A stretch of DNA of 64,000 nucleotides. Source: Caulobacteraceae bacterium (GTDB lineage: Bacteria > Pseudomonadota > Alphaproteobacteria > Caulobacterales > Caulobacteraceae). The DNA lies in NCBI GenBank assembly GCA_947475735.1, contig CANJLQ010000010.1, positions 114,332 through 178,331 of the forward strand, read 5' to 3'. The position numbers were made by a program, and so were the translations under genes. Below the pieces are notes generated by a model. That model was not told where the DNA came from and ran no database searches. It saw only the letters and a program-made list of their open reading frames with translations. Positions 52,595 to 61,796 of this stretch are shown one piece after another (position 1 is the first letter of the stretch; the number at the start of each line of letters is the position of its first letter).

Positions 52595-54742
52595 CTAGCC
52601 CACCGACCCGCTGGCCAGCACCGCGAGCAGCAACAGAGCCACGATGTTGGTGATCTTGATCATCGGGTTCACCGCCGGACCGGAGGTGTCCTTATAGGGG
52701 TCCCCGACCGTGTCGCCGGTCACCGCGGCCTTGTGGGCTTCGGAGCCCTTGCCGTGGACGACGCCGTTCTTGTCGGTGAAGCCTTCCTCGATCACCTTCT
52801 TGGCGTTGTCCCAGGCGCCGCCACCCGAGGTCATGGAGATGGCCACGAACAGGCCGGTCACGATCACCCCCATCAGCATGGCCCCCAGCGCGGCGAAGGC
52901 GTTGGCCTTGTCCGAGATGAACAGCACCGCGACGAACAGCACGATCGGCGACAGCACCGGCAGAAGCGACGGCACGATCATCTCGCGGATCGCCGCCTTG
53001 GTCAGGATGTCGACGGCCCGGCCGTACTCCGGCTTGACCTCATAGGTCATGATGCCGGGGTTCTCGCGGAACTGGCGGCGCACCTCGGCCACGACCGATT
53101 CTGCCGCCCGACCCACGGCCATCATCGACATGCCGCCGAACAGGAAGGGCAGCAGCCCTCCGAACAGCAGCCCGACGACGACGTAGGGGTTGGTCAGATC
53201 GAAGGCGACCGTCCCCATGTTGGCGAAGAACGGATAGTCCGCCGGATTGGCAGCGAAATACTGAAGGTCCGACGTATAGGCCGCGAACAACACCAGCGCG
53301 CCGAGCCCCGCCGAACCGATCGCATAGCCCTTGGTCACGGCCTTGGTCGTGTTGCCGACGGCGTCCAGAGCGTCGGTGACGTGACGAACGTCGGACGGCA
53401 GACCCGCCATTTCGGCGATACCCCCGGCGTTGTCGGTCACGGGACCGAAGGCATCCAGGGCCACGATCATGCCCGCCACTCCCAGCATGGTCGTGGTGGC
53501 GATGGCGATGCCGAACAGGCCGGCCAGCTGGAAGCTGGCCACGATGCCGACGATGATCACCAGAGCCGGCAGCGCCGTGGACTCCAGCGACACGGCCAGA
53601 CCCTGGATCACGTTCGTGCCGTGGCCGGACACCGAGGCGTTGGCCACCGACCGCACGGGCCGGAAGTTCGAGCCCGTGTAGTACTCGGTGATCACCACGA
53701 TGGCGGCGGTGACCAGCAGGCCGACCAGACCCGACCAGAACAGGGCCATGGGCTCGATCTGAAGACCGGAAGTCGTCACGACAGGCCCGGTCACCAGGGT
53801 CGTGATGACCCACCAGACCGCGCCGACGGACAGCACCCCGGTGACGATCAGGCCCTGATACAGGGCCCCCATGATGTTGTTCGACTTGCCCAGTCGCACG
53901 AAGAACGAGCCGACGATGGAGGTCACCACGCAGATGCCGCAGATCGCCAGCGGCAGCAGCATCATGGTTTCGACATAGGGCTGGCCGCGGAAGAAGATCG
54001 CCGCCAGCACCATGGTGGCGACCGTCGTCACCGCATAGGTCTCGAACAGGTCGGCGGCCATGCCGGCGCAGTCGCCGACGTTGTCGCCCACGTTGTCGGC
54101 GATGGTCGCGGCGTTCCTGGGGTCATCCTCGGGAATGCCGGCCTCGACCTTGCCCACCATGTCGCCGCCCACGTCGGCACCCTTGGTGAAGATGCCACCG
54201 CCCAGTCTCGCGAAGATCGAGATCAGCGAGGCCCCGAAGCCCAGGGCCACCAGACCATCGATGACCTCGCGGCCCGTCGACTCCAGCCCCAGCACCTCGG
54301 TCAGCACGCCGTAGTAGCCGGCGACCCCCAGCAGGGCCCCGCCCGCCACGAACATGCCGGTGATGGCCCCCGACCGGAACGCCAGATCCAGCCCCTTGGA
54401 CAGGCTCTGCGATGCCGCGTGCGCCGTCCGCACATTGGCCCGAACCGAGATCAGCATGCCGGCGAACCCGGCGAGGCCCGACAGTACCGCGCCGATCACG
54501 AAGCCGATGGCGGCATAGGGTCCGATCAGCAGCCATGCCGCGATCAGGATGACCACCCCGACCATGCCGATGGTGGTGTACTGGCGCTTCAGATAGGCCG
54601 AGGCGCCTTCCTGGATCGCCGCGGCGATCTCGCGCATCTTGTCGTTGCCGGTTTCGGCCTTCATCAAACTGGCGGTCTGGACGAGCCCGTAGAGGACCCC
54701 CAGCGCGCCGGCGGCTATCACTAGCCACAGAACATTCGTCAT
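52595..54742 (-). CDS. hppA: Membrane proton-pumping pyrophosphatase, K+-independent type
   Basis: 715 residues, about 16 membrane segments. It couples PPi hydrolysis to H+ export. Motifs are [52 protein letters not shown] (pyrophosphate/Mg site), and [17 protein letters not shown]. At the K+/K+-independent switch site the sequence is GNTTKA (Lys codon at 53342-53344), the mark of the K+-independent type; K+-dependent enzymes have Ala there. The start ATG 54742 gives [12 protein letters not shown]. It stands alone with its own terminator, and ~190 bases upstream hold its promoter; no gene is seen there. Confidence 0.97.
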   Translation of the reverse strand: MTNVLWLVIAAGALGVLYGLVQTASLMKAETGNDKMREIAAAIQEGASAYLKRQYTTIGMVGVVILIAAWLLIGPYAAIGFVIGAVLSGLAGFAGMLISVRANVRTAHAASQSLSKGLDLAFRSGAITGMFVAGGALLGVAGYYGVLTEVLGLESTGREVIDGLVALGFGASLISIFARLGGGIFTKGADVGGDMVGKVEAGIPEDDPRNAATIADNVGDNVGDCAGMAADLFETYAVTTVATMVLAAIFFRGQPYVETMMLLPLAICGICVVTSIVGSFFVRLGKSNNIMGALYQGLIVTGVLSVGAVWWVITTLVTGPVVTTSGLQIEPMALFWSGLVGLLVTAAIVVITEYYTGSNFRPVRSVANASVSGHGTNVIQGLAVSLESTALPALVIIVGIVASFQLAGLFGIAIATTTMLGVAGMIVALDAFGPVTDNAGGIAEMAGLPSDVRHVTDALDAVGNTTKAVTKGYAIGSAGLGALVLFAAYTSDLQYFAANPADYPFFANMGTVAFDLTNPYVVVGLLFGGLLPFLFGGMSMMAVGRAAESVVAEVRRQFRENPGIMTYEVKPEYGRAVDILTKAAIREMIVPSLLPVLSPIVLFVAVLFISDKANAFAALGAMLMGVIVTGLFVAISMTSGGGAWDNAKKVIEEGFTDKNGVVHGKGSEAHKAAVTGDTVGDPYKDTSGPAVNPMIKITNIVALLLLAVLASGSVG

Positions 54743-54933
54743 TTTGGCGTTTCCAACCCTAAAGCATTAGGCGCGCGGACCCTTGGCGCGGTGGGCGTTT
54801 GCCGCCTCTATCCGCCTTCCGGTCCCCCCGTGCGCAGTCCGGACGCCCGAGCGCGTCCCGCGGGAATTGCGGCGGAACCGTGCCAAATGCGCGCAGGGCA
54901 CGCAACCGGCCATTTCGGGGGTTGGGGGCTTTC

Positions 54934-55368
54934 TTAGCCCTGACGGACGCCCGTCCGGCGACGCGGTGTCTGCAGCGCGACCTCGGCGGCCGAAATGGAG
55001 CCAGGCCCCGCGATCGAAGGCGCAGCCCGCATCAACCAGTCCGAGATGGCCGCCGAATCCACCCGCGTCCAGTCGCCGGCCAGGACGAAGGGCGTCCGGT
55101 GCGCCTGACGCACCAGGGCGTCGCGGAAATAGGGCTCCTTGGCACGCAGCGTTTCGGGCGTCTGTCCGGTGCCGAGCGTCAGCCGCACCGTAACGAAAAC
55201 ATAGTTCCGGATCCGGCCTTCCGCGATGATCGGCAGGCCGACCCCGGCGATGTTCAGCGAGGCATTGGGCGTCGGCTCTGACCCGGTCGGTCCACTCGCC
55301 GCCGCGCTGGACGCGGCCGCACCGGCGACAGCCAGGGTTCCAAGGGCGAAGAGGTCTCTGCGGCGCAT
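54934..55368 (-). CDS. Uncharacterised exported protein with Tat-like signal
   Basis: 144 residues from ATG 55368. The N terminus MRRRDLFALGTLAVAGAAASSAAA looks like a twin-arginine signal peptide (RRRDLF; not a perfect consensus). The mature part contains RNYVFVTVRLTLGTGQTPETLRAKEPYFRDALVRQAHRTPF, which resembles a small family of unknown function in Caulobacterales (flagellar FliL-like in its strand pattern: a conserved 'VxVxLxL...xxRDAL'). I cannot assign a function. It is last in the thiL-nusB-rib cluster, 50 bases after thiL. Confidence 0.72.
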   Translation of the reverse strand: MRRRDLFALGTLAVAGAAASSAAASGPTGSEPTPNASLNIAGVGLPIIAEGRIRNYVFVTVRLTLGTGQTPETLRAKEPYFRDALVRQAHRTPFVLAGDWTRVDSAAISDWLMRAAPSIAGPGSISAAEVALQTPRRRTGVRQG

Positions 55369-55417
55369 GAGGGGATCATGACCGGGATGGCTTAGGATTC
55401 CGTTGCCGGACCCGCCC

Positions 55418-56407
55418 TCAGTCGTGGGTCCAGCCTGCGCGGGCAATCAAAACCTCACGGCCCAGATAGGTGGCGGTGACGCCCTGACCCGCGACGACCT
55501 CTCCGATCCGCGTGAGCCTCAGGTGCTGGCGGTCGGCCTCCCGTTTCAAGGCGGCCTCCTCCTTTATCGGCACCGTCATGACCAGTTCGTAGTCGTCGCC
55601 GCCGGTCACCAGCTTTTCCAGCGCCGCCTCGGGATCGATCCGGTTTTCGAACCACGCCTGGGCCGCCGCCGAGCGGGGTGTCGTCTCGAGGGTCACCGAC
55701 ACGCTCACGCCGCTGGCCCGCGCGAGGTGGCCGAGGTCGGCGATCAGGCCGTCCGAGACGTCCATCATCGCGCTCACCATGTCGCGCGCCGCCACACCGA
55801 AGGCGAGCCGGGGCGTCGGTCGCCGGTATCGCTCGGCGAGGGTCTCCAACCGTTCCGGCTCCAGACTCAGTCGCCCTTGCGCGGCTTGCAGCCCCAGCCA
55901 GCCGTCGCCGATCGTCCCGGTCACATAGATGGCCTCGCCGGGTCGGGCCCCGCGTCGCGACAGGGTGTCTCCCTTCGGCACCCAGCCCAGAAGCGTCGCC
56001 GAGAAGGACGCGGGCCCGGGCGTCAGCACGGTGTCGCCCCCTAGCAGATGTATGCCGAACGCCTTCTGATCGATCGCCAACCCCGCCGCGAAGGCTTCCC
56101 GCTCGGGCCAGCCGCAGCGCGGCGACCAATGGCAGGCCAGCAAGTAACCGAACGGTTCCGCCCCCTTTGACGCCAGATCCGACAGGTTCGCCCTGAGCAG
56201 CTTCTGCGCGACTGTGTCCAGCGGGTCGTCGGGCAGGAAATGCACGCCCTCGACGATGGCGTCCTTGGTCAGGACCAGATCGAATCCCGCCCGCGACGGC
56301 AACACGGCGACGTCGTCGGCCAGCCCTCTGGCATAGTCGGGGTGCGCCAGCGGCCTCAGCAGCTTTTCGATCGTCTCGAACTCGCCGGCGGCGTCGACGG
56401 CGGGCAT
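55418..56407 (-). CDS. thiL: Thiamine-monophosphate kinase
   Basis: 329 residues. It makes thiamine diphosphate from the monophosphate, needed by the PDH E1 encoded upstream in the window. Motifs are FETIEKLLRPLA (N terminus), DDVAVLP, KDAIVEGVHF, KLLRANLSDLASKGAEPFGYLL, HLLGGDTVLTPGPASFSATLLG, and MMDVSDGLIADLGHLARASGV. The ATG 56407 gives MPAVDAAGEFETIEKLL. nusB begins 4 bases upstream of it (its stop is at 56412). Grouping of thiL with nusB and rib genes is conserved in many proteobacteria. Confidence 0.95.
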   Translation of the reverse strand: MPAVDAAGEFETIEKLLRPLAHPDYARGLADDVAVLPSRAGFDLVLTKDAIVEGVHFLPDDPLDTVAQKLLRANLSDLASKGAEPFGYLLACHWSPRCGWPEREAFAAGLAIDQKAFGIHLLGGDTVLTPGPASFSATLLGWVPKGDTLSRRGARPGEAIYVTGTIGDGWLGLQAAQGRLSLEPERLETLAERYRRPTPRLAFGVAARDMVSAMMDVSDGLIADLGHLARASGVSVSVTLETTPRSAAAQAWFENRIDPEAALEKLVTGGDDYELVMTVPIKEEAALKREADRQHLRLTRIGEVVAGQGVTATYLGREVLIARAGWTHD

Positions 56408-56411
56408 GGGG

Positions 56412-56957
56412 TCAGGCCTTGGGGCGAACGTCGCGGGCCACGCCGTCCAGAGCGGCGTTGACGAACTTGGCCTCGGCTTCGTCGAAGAAGGCCTTGGCCA
56501 GTTCGACGTATTCGTCGATCACGATCTCCTTGGGTACTTCTGGGCGCTCTTTCAGCTCCCAGGCTCCGCAGCGCAGCAGGGCGCGTAGCGTGGCGTCCAG
56601 CCGCTCCAGCCGCCAGTTCGACGCCAGCCGCGCCTTGACGGCCGCGTCGATGTCGCGCTGGCCGGTGACGACGCCGCGCACGATCTCGGCGAACCAGTGC
56701 TCGTCGGCCTCGGCCAACGTCTCGCCCTCGATCGGGGCGTCGAAACGATGGTTCTCGAACTCGGAGATGACGGTCTCGACCCCCTCCCCGGCGAGTTCCA
56801 TCTGATACAGCGCCTGGACGGCGGCCAGACGCGCCACGGTCCGCGCGCGGCGCTGACGGCTGGTCAACTGGGGCTCGGCCCGCGCCTTCTCGGCCTCTGC
56901 CAGCTGTTCCAGCACGGCGGCGATGGAGTTGGGGATCGGGGATGCGGGTTCGCTCAT
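56412..56957 (-). CDS. nusB: Transcription antitermination factor NusB
   Basis: 181 residues. NusB joins NusE (S10) and binds boxA to prevent termination in rRNA operons. The conserved core is visible: [19 protein letters not shown] (helix 1), [85 protein letters not shown]. The N-terminal ~30 residues are a variable extension. Start ATG 56957 overlaps the ribH stop (ATGA), in the ribH-nusB order normal for bacteria. Confidence 0.96.
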   Translation of the reverse strand: MSEPASPIPNSIAAVLEQLAEAEKARAEPQLTSRQRRARTVARLAAVQALYQMELAGEGVETVISEFENHRFDAPIEGETLAEADEHWFAEIVRGVVTGQRDIDAAVKARLASNWRLERLDATLRALLRCGAWELKERPEVPKEIVIDEYVELAKAFFDEAEAKFVNAALDGVARDVRPKA

Positions 56958-57415
56958 CCGCCGAGCCCTAGCCGCAACCGCTTCTTCAGTTCAATGAGAT
57001 CCAGACAGGCCCGGGCCGCGCCGCCGCCCTTGTCGCCCTCCGACAGACGCGCCCGCGCCCAGGCCTGGGCTTCGTCTTCGACCGTCAGAATGCCGTTGCC
57101 GATGATCAGGCCGCGCGTGCCCAGCGCCATGATCCCGGCCGCCGACTGATCCGATACGATCTCGAAATGATAGGTCTCGCCGCGAATGACGCAGCCCAGC
57201 GCCACGAAACCGGCATAGCGGGGCGCGGTCGGGAACTTGCCGGCCTCATCAGCCAGGGCGATCGCCGGCGGGATCTCCAGTGCGCCCGGCACCGTGACGA
57301 CGTCGAACGCCGCGCCGCGGGCCGTCAGGGCGTCCTTGGCCCCTTCCAGCAGGGCATCGGCCAGATCGTCGTAGAAGCGCGCCTCGACGATCAGGATACG
57401 GGGCGGGTCGTTCAG
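56954..57415 (-). CDS. ribH: 6,7-dimethyl-8-ribityllumazine synthase, apparently starting at CTG
   Basis: 153 residues when read from CTG 57415. It condenses the pyrimidine and the four-carbon unit to form lumazine. Motifs are [53 protein letters not shown] (catalytic His), and [29 protein letters not shown]. The start is unusual: the N-terminal strand ILIVEARFY, essential to the fold, has no ATG, GTG or TTG before it in frame. CTG at 57415 overlaps the ribB stop as CTGA, with GGAGAAG about 7-10 bases upstream. A GTG at 57292 would remove 41 residues. ATC at 57418 is a weaker alternative. Confidence 0.88.
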   Translation of the reverse strand: MNDPPRILIVEARFYDDLADALLEGAKDALTARGAAFDVVTVPGALEIPPAIALADEAGKFPTAPRYAGFVALGCVIRGETYHFEIVSDQSAAGIMALGTRGLIIGNGILTVEDEAQAWARARLSEGDKGGGAARACLDLIELKKRLRLGLGG

Positions 57416-58545
57416 GATGGGTCTTCTCCGTCCATGCCGCGCCAGCCGACGATGTTCAGGCCGTATCCTTCCAGGGCGGCCGGCTCGGGTCGGGTGGAGC
57501 TCATCACAATCATGTCGCGCACGCCCAGATCCAACAGGATCTGCGCGCCGACACCGTAGTTTCGCAGCGATCGGTCCAGCGCGACCGGCTTGTCGGCCCC
57601 CGACAGACGCTCGGCCAGTCCCTGCAAGCCGGGATCACGCAGGAACACCACGACACCGGGCCCGTCGTGGGCAGTGATCGTCCGAAGCGCCGAGGGGATG
57701 TAGCTCTGACGTGCCTCGACATGACCCAGCAGGTCGGCCGCAAAATCGACCTGATGCATCCGCACCAGGGTCGGCTTGCCGGGCTCGATCCGGCCGTGGA
57801 CCAGGGCGACGTGCTCGGCACCCTCGATGGTATTCCGATAGAGCATCAGACGGAACGGCCCGCCGTGGACGCTCTCGAACGGCGTATCCATGACCCGCTC
57901 GACGAACCGCTCGGTCCGGCGGCGATAGGCGATCAGATCGGCGATGGTGCCGATCTTGAGGCCGTGCAACTGGGCGAAGGCGACAAGGTCGGGCAGGCGC
58001 GCCATGGTCCCGTCGTCGTTCATGATCTCGCAGATCACGCCGGCGGGATGCAGACCGGCCATACGACTGATGTCGACCGCCGCCTCGGTATGGCCCGTGC
58101 GAACCAGCACCCCGCCGTCCCGCGCCACCAGCGGGAAGACGTGACCCGGCGAGACGATGTCGTCGGCCCCCTTCATCGGATCAACGGCGACCTGGACCGT
58201 GCGGGCGCGGTCGGCGGCGCTGATGCCCGTGGTGACCCCTTCCCTCGCCTCGATCGAGACGGTGAAGGCCGTGCCCATGCTGGTGCGGTTGTCGGCGGCC
58301 ATCGGCGGCAGGCGCAGCGCCCTCGCCCGCTCGGACGTGATGGCCAGACAGATCAGGCCGCGCGCGTGACGGGCCATGAAATTGATCTGGTCCGGCGTGG
58401 CGAACTGGGCGGGGATGATGACGTCGCCTTCGTTCTCCCGATCCTCGGCATCGACCAGGATGTAGGGACGGCCATTCCTGGCATCCTCCAGGATGTCCTC
58501 GATCGGGCTGATCGGGCTGTCGGCGTGGCTGGCGGCGAGATGCAT
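57412..58545 (-). CDS. ribB: 3,4-dihydroxy-2-butanone-4-phosphate synthase with degenerate GTP cyclohydrolase II domain
   Basis: 377 residues. The N-terminal domain (about 10-215) is a normal DHBP synthase: [49 protein letters not shown], and [19 protein letters not shown]. The C-terminal domain resembles GCH II in outline ([45 protein letters not shown]) but lacks all three zinc Cys ([12 protein letters not shown] replaces the SECxxGDxxxSxRCDC stretch) and the RQEGRGIGL motif reads RDPGLQGL. So it resembles RibBX-type fusions, and GCH II activity must come from elsewhere. ATG 58545 overlaps ribE's TGA. Confidence 0.93.
   Translation of the reverse strand: MHLAASHADSPISPIEDILEDARNGRPYILVDAEDRENEGDVIIPAQFATPDQINFMARHARGLICLAITSERARALRLPPMAADNRTSMGTAFTVSIEAREGVTTGISAADRARTVQVAVDPMKGADDIVSPGHVFPLVARDGGVLVRTGHTEAAVDISRMAGLHPAGVICEIMNDDGTMARLPDLVAFAQLHGLKIGTIADLIAYRRRTERFVERVMDTPFESVHGGPFRLMLYRNTIEGAEHVALVHGRIEPGKPTLVRMHQVDFAADLLGHVEARQSYIPSALRTITAHDGPGVVVFLRDPGLQGLAERLSGADKPVALDRSLRNYGVGAQILLDLGVRDMIVMSSTRPEPAALEGYGLNIVGWRGMDGEDPS
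57423..57429 (-). promoter_or_regulatory. Ribosome-binding site for the CTG start of ribH
   Basis: GGAGAAG on the minus strand inside the 3' end of ribB, 7 bases before CTG at 57415. Supports coupled initiation at the CTGA junction. Confidence 0.7.
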
Positions 58546-59135
58546 CACGCCGTCTCCTGCCACCGCGCGAGGTATCTGGCCAGCATGTCGATCTCCAGAT
58601 TGACCGCGTCGCCGACCTCAAGGGTGCCGAGCGTCGTCGCCTCCCAGGTGTGGGGGATGATGTTCAGGCCGAAGCTTCGACCGTCCACGCTGTTGACCGT
58701 CAGGGACACCCCGTCGACCGTGATGGACCCCTTGGCGGCGATGAATCGGTGAAGGGGCTCCGGCGCTTCGATCGTCAGCCGGTGCGATCCGCCCTCCGGC
58801 GTGATCTCGACCACTCGTCCCAGGCCGTCGACGTGACCGGAGACGATATGGCCACCCAGTTCGTCGCCCGCCCGCGTCGCGCGCTCGAGATTGATCCTCA
58901 TCCCGGCCTGCCAGTCGCCCAGCGTGGTCTTGTCCAGCGTCTCGCCGGACACTTCCACGGCGAACCACCCCTGCCCCTTCTCGACGACCGTCAGACAGAC
59001 CCCGGAATGGCTGATCGACGCGCCCAGATCGATGCTCGCCGTGTCCCAAGTCGTCTCGATCTCATAGCGCCGGTCGCGCGCGGTCTGGGCGACCGAGCGG
59101 ACCCGGCCGATATCCGTGATGATGCCTGTGAACAT
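58545..59135 (-). CDS. ribE: Riboflavin synthase, alpha chain
   Basis: 196 residues, the usual trimeric enzyme that dismutates lumazine to riboflavin. Two barrel repeats are visible: MFTGIITDIGRVRSV ... SISHSGVCLTVVEKG and GGHIVSGHVDGLGRVVEITPEGGSHRLTIEAP ... SITVDGVSLTVNSVDGRSFGLNIIPHTWEATTLG. The N-terminal MFTGIIT and catalytic His/Cys positions are normal. TGA overlaps the ribB ATG, and its start is directly followed upstream by ribD's stop (no gap). Part of the nrdR-ribD-ribE-ribB-ribH-nusB unit. Confidence 0.97.
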   Translation of the reverse strand: MFTGIITDIGRVRSVAQTARDRRYEIETTWDTASIDLGASISHSGVCLTVVEKGQGWFAVEVSGETLDKTTLGDWQAGMRINLERATRAGDELGGHIVSGHVDGLGRVVEITPEGGSHRLTIEAPEPLHRFIAAKGSITVDGVSLTVNSVDGRSFGLNIIPHTWEATTLGTLEVGDAVNLEIDMLARYLARWQETA

Positions 59136-59771
59136 TCAGGAAAGCCTCTCGTAGCGTTCCCACAGGTCGTCACCCAGAGGCTCCACCGCAAGACGGCGCC
59201 ACCGCGACGCATGCGCCAGTCGCGCCAGGTTCAACGCCGCCACCCCGGGCCGACCGTCCCCGCCCAGCAGGATCGGAGCCCGGAACCATTCGATGGCGTC
59301 CACGACCCCAGCCGACAGGAAACAGGCGGCCACCCGACCGCCGCCCTCGATCAACAGGGAGGATATGCCTCGATCCTTCAGGGTGCCGAGCACCGCATCC
59401 ACCGTGGGTCGACCGTTGCCGTCGCCCGCCACCCTGACGACCTCGGCTTCGCCCACGGCCACCGGGTCCCGGGTCGTCAGGATCAGCGTGCCCCCCACGG
59501 CGACGCGCGCGAAAGACGGCGTGCGCAGGCGACTGTCGAGGACGACTCTCAGCGGCTGCCGCGCTTCGAGTTCCGGCGCATCGGGCAGTCGGACCGTCAG
59601 TCGCGGATCATCGGCCAGGACCGTCTCGACCCCGACCAGAACGGCATCATGGGCCGCGCGAAGGCGGTGGCCCTGCTCGCGCGCCGGCAGGCCCGTGATC
59701 CACTGGCTCTCGCCCGTCGATGTGCCGATGCGCCCGTCCAGGGACGTCGCGACCTTCCAGGTGACCTTCAT
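59136..59771 (-). CDS. ribD: RibD reductase domain only (5-amino-6-(5-phosphoribosylamino)uracil reductase)
   Basis: 211 residues corresponding only to the C-terminal half of bifunctional RibD: WKVATSLDGRIGTSTGESQWITGLPAREQGHRLRAAHDAVLVGVETVLADDPRLTVR, LRVVLDSRLRTP, and LLIEGGGRVAACFLSAGVVDAI (NADPH site). The deaminase half with HAE and PCxxxxxxxxC zinc motifs is absent; nrdR stops just 2 bases before the ATG, so no upstream coding sequence could supply it. This must be complemented by a separate deaminase elsewhere. Same operon position as the full-length ribD in relatives. Confidence 0.93.
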   Translation of the reverse strand: MKVTWKVATSLDGRIGTSTGESQWITGLPAREQGHRLRAAHDAVLVGVETVLADDPRLTVRLPDAPELEARQPLRVVLDSRLRTPSFARVAVGGTLILTTRDPVAVGEAEVVRVAGDGNGRPTVDAVLGTLKDRGISSLLIEGGGRVAACFLSAGVVDAIEWFRAPILLGGDGRPGVAALNLARLAHASRWRRLAVEPLGDDLWERYERLS

Positions 59772-59773
59772 TC

Positions 59774-60247
59774 CTAGCGCGCGGCCCCGGGGTCGTCATC
59801 CAGGCCCTCGTCGCCGAGGAATCGCGCGAAATCGCCCGTCGCACGGAAATCCTTGTAGACCGAGGCGTAGCGGACATAGGCCACCTCATCGACGCCCTTC
59901 AGCGCCTTCATGATGAAGTCGCCGACCGTGCTGGAGGGGATCTCGGTCTCGCCCAGGCTCTCCAGCTGGCGGACGATGCGCGACACCATCTGCTCGACCT
60001 GTTCGGGCTGGATCGGGCGCTTCCTAAGCGCGATGGCCAGGGACCGCTCCAGCTTGTCGCGGTCGAAGGGCGTGCGCCGTCCGTTGCGCTTCAGGATCAC
60101 CAGCTCGCGCAGCTGGACCCGCTCGAAGGTCGTGAAGCGCCCGCCGCAGTTGGGACAGGACCGGCGACGACGGATGGCCGCCCCGTCGTCAGACGGGCGG
60201 CTGTCCTTCACCTGGCTGTCCGCGTTGCCGCAGAAGGGGCACTTCAT
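59774..60247 (-). CDS. nrdR: Transcriptional repressor NrdR
   Basis: 157 residues. NrdR represses ribonucleotide reductase genes, using an ATP-cone to sense dATP/ATP. The zinc ribbon is intact: [18 protein letters not shown] ... [18 protein letters not shown] (CxxC...CxxC). The ATP cone follows: [30 protein letters not shown]. The C-terminal acidic tail is variable. It starts 8 bases downstream of glyA on the same strand and precedes ribD, as in other alphaproteobacteria. Confidence 0.97.
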   Translation of the reverse strand: MKCPFCGNADSQVKDSRPSDDGAAIRRRRSCPNCGGRFTTFERVQLRELVILKRNGRRTPFDRDKLERSLAIALRKRPIQPEQVEQMVSRIVRQLESLGETEIPSSTVGDFIMKALKGVDEVAYVRYASVYKDFRATGDFARFLGDEGLDDDPGAAR

Positions 60248-60255
60248 CCAGCGGC

Positions 60256-61542
60256 CTATCCGTAGATCGGGAAGCGCGCCGTCAACTCGCGCACCTTGCC
60301 CGCGACCTCGGCCACGACGGCCGGATCGGCCTCATCCCCGCCGTTCATCGAGGAAACGACATCGGCGATCCAGTGTCCGACCTGCTGGAACTCGGCCACG
60401 CCGAAGCCCCGCGTCGTCCCCGCCGGCGTCCCCAGACGCACGCCCGAGGTGACGGTGAAGGGCGCGGTGTCGAACGGCACGCCGTTCTTGTTGCAGGTCA
60501 TCAAAGCGTGTTCGAGCTGCAGCTCGGTCGCCTTGCCCGTCACGCCCTTGGGCCGCAGATCGACCAGCATCAGGTGGCTGTCGGTGCCACCCGACACGAT
60601 GGCCAGCCCTCGCTCGACCAGCACGGCCGCCAGGGCTTGGGCGTTCTTCACGACCTGGCCGGCATAGGCCTTGAACTCGGGCTTCAGCGCCTCGCCGAAG
60701 GCCACGGCCTTGGCGGCGATGACGTGCTCCAGCGGCCCGCCTTGCAGGCCCGGGAACACCGCCGAGTTGAACTTCTTGCCCAGGTCCGCGTCGTTGGACA
60801 GGATCAGGCCGCCGCGCGGGCCACGCAGCGTCTTGTGCGTCGTCGTGGTCACGACGTGAGCATGCGGCACGGGGTTCGGATAGACGCCGCCCGCGACCAG
60901 CCCCGCGTAATGAGCCATGTCGACCATCAGATAGGCCCCGACGCTGTCGGCGATCTCGCGGAACCGAGCGAAGTCGATATGGCGGCTGTAGGCGGACGCG
61001 CCCGCCACGATCAGCTTCGGCTTTTCCTTCAGCGCCATCTCGGCCACGTGGTCGTAGTCGATCAGATGGGTGTCGGCGTTGACGGTATAGGTCACGGGCC
61101 GAAACCACTTTCCGGACTGGTTGGCCGGGCTGCCGTGCGTCAGGTGTCCGCCCGCCGCCAGATCCATCCCCAGGAAGGTGTCGCCGGGCTGCAGCAGGGC
61201 GAAGAACACCGCCTGGTTCGCTTGGGCCCCGGAGTGCGGCTGGACGTTGGCGAAGGCCGCGCCGAACAGCTGTTTCGCCCGCTCACGCGCCAGATCCTCG
61301 GTGACGTCCACGTATTCGCATCCGCCATAGTAGCGACGGCCCGGATACCCTTCCGCGTATTTGTTGGTCAGGACTGACCCCTGCGCTTCCAGCACCGCGC
61401 GCGAGACGATGTTCTCGGAAGCGATCAGCTCGATCTGCTCCTGCTGACGATGCAGCTCGCCCTTGATGGCGGCGGCCACGTCCGGATCGGCCTGATCGAG
61501 GCCGCGCGAAAAATAGGCATCGTGGATGAAATGGGCTGTCAC
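60256..61542 (-). CDS. glyA: Serine hydroxymethyltransferase
   Basis: 428 residues. It interconverts serine and glycine with tetrahydrofolate, the main one-carbon source. PLP lysine lies in [19 protein letters not shown]; other motifs are [97 protein letters not shown], and [24 protein letters not shown]. Start ATG 61542 gives [29 protein letters not shown]. It is separated from the upstream hemA pair by 74 bases, which may hold its promoter. Confidence 0.98.
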   Translation of the reverse strand: MTAHFIHDAYFSRGLDQADPDVAAAIKGELHRQQEQIELIASENIVSRAVLEAQGSVLTNKYAEGYPGRRYYGGCEYVDVTEDLARERAKQLFGAAFANVQPHSGAQANQAVFFALLQPGDTFLGMDLAAGGHLTHGSPANQSGKWFRPVTYTVNADTHLIDYDHVAEMALKEKPKLIVAGASAYSRHIDFARFREIADSVGAYLMVDMAHYAGLVAGGVYPNPVPHAHVVTTTTHKTLRGPRGGLILSNDADLGKKFNSAVFPGLQGGPLEHVIAAKAVAFGEALKPEFKAYAGQVVKNAQALAAVLVERGLAIVSGGTDSHLMLVDLRPKGVTGKATELQLEHALMTCNKNGVPFDTAPFTVTSGVRLGTPAGTTRGFGVAEFQQVGHWIADVVSSMNGGDEADPAVVAEVAGKVRELTARFPIYG

Positions 61543-61616
61543 GGGCGGCGTCCGGGCTGGTCGTGGCGGGAAGGTCGCAATCTAGGCCCGACGCCCCGCC
61601 GCCACAACATCTTGTG

Positions 61617-61796
61617 TCAGGATGCGGCGACCAGACGCCGAAGCTTGGCTATGGCCAGCCGTTCGGTGGCCTTGGGCTCGGCTGCCGGCCCGACCGCGGT
61701 CGCCTCGGTGCCCGTGGCGACGTGTATGGCGGTGACCTTCAGATAGGTGCCGTTACGCGTGGCCTCGACGATGACCTCGCCGAGGTCGTCCGCCAT
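61617..61796 (-). CDS. DUF6898-like small protein
   Basis: 59 residues, beginning [41 protein letters not shown] and ending in a basic helix (ATERLAIAKLRRLVAA). The pattern of a short strand-rich domain followed by a helix matches, from memory, the DUF6898 family of small alphaproteobacterial proteins; I hold this with moderate confidence. The ATG overlaps the hemA stop (TGATG), so it is translationally coupled to hemA. No motif hints at function. Confidence 0.7.
   Translation of the reverse strand: MADDLGEVIVEATRNGTYLKVTAIHVATGTEATAVGPAAEPKATERLAIAKLRRLVAAS

Noticed and set aside
52331..54724. A 797-codon open frame on the plus strand opposite hppA
   Set aside because: Antisense shadow of a membrane protein; the translation is rich in H, D, Q, G and R and has no recognisable motif. 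rpsU and its terminator occupy the start of the region.
56954..57292. A short ribH starting from GTG 57292
   Set aside because: It would remove the first 41 residues, including the [10 protein letters not shown] strand and the [10 protein letters not shown] segment start, which all lumazine synthases have.
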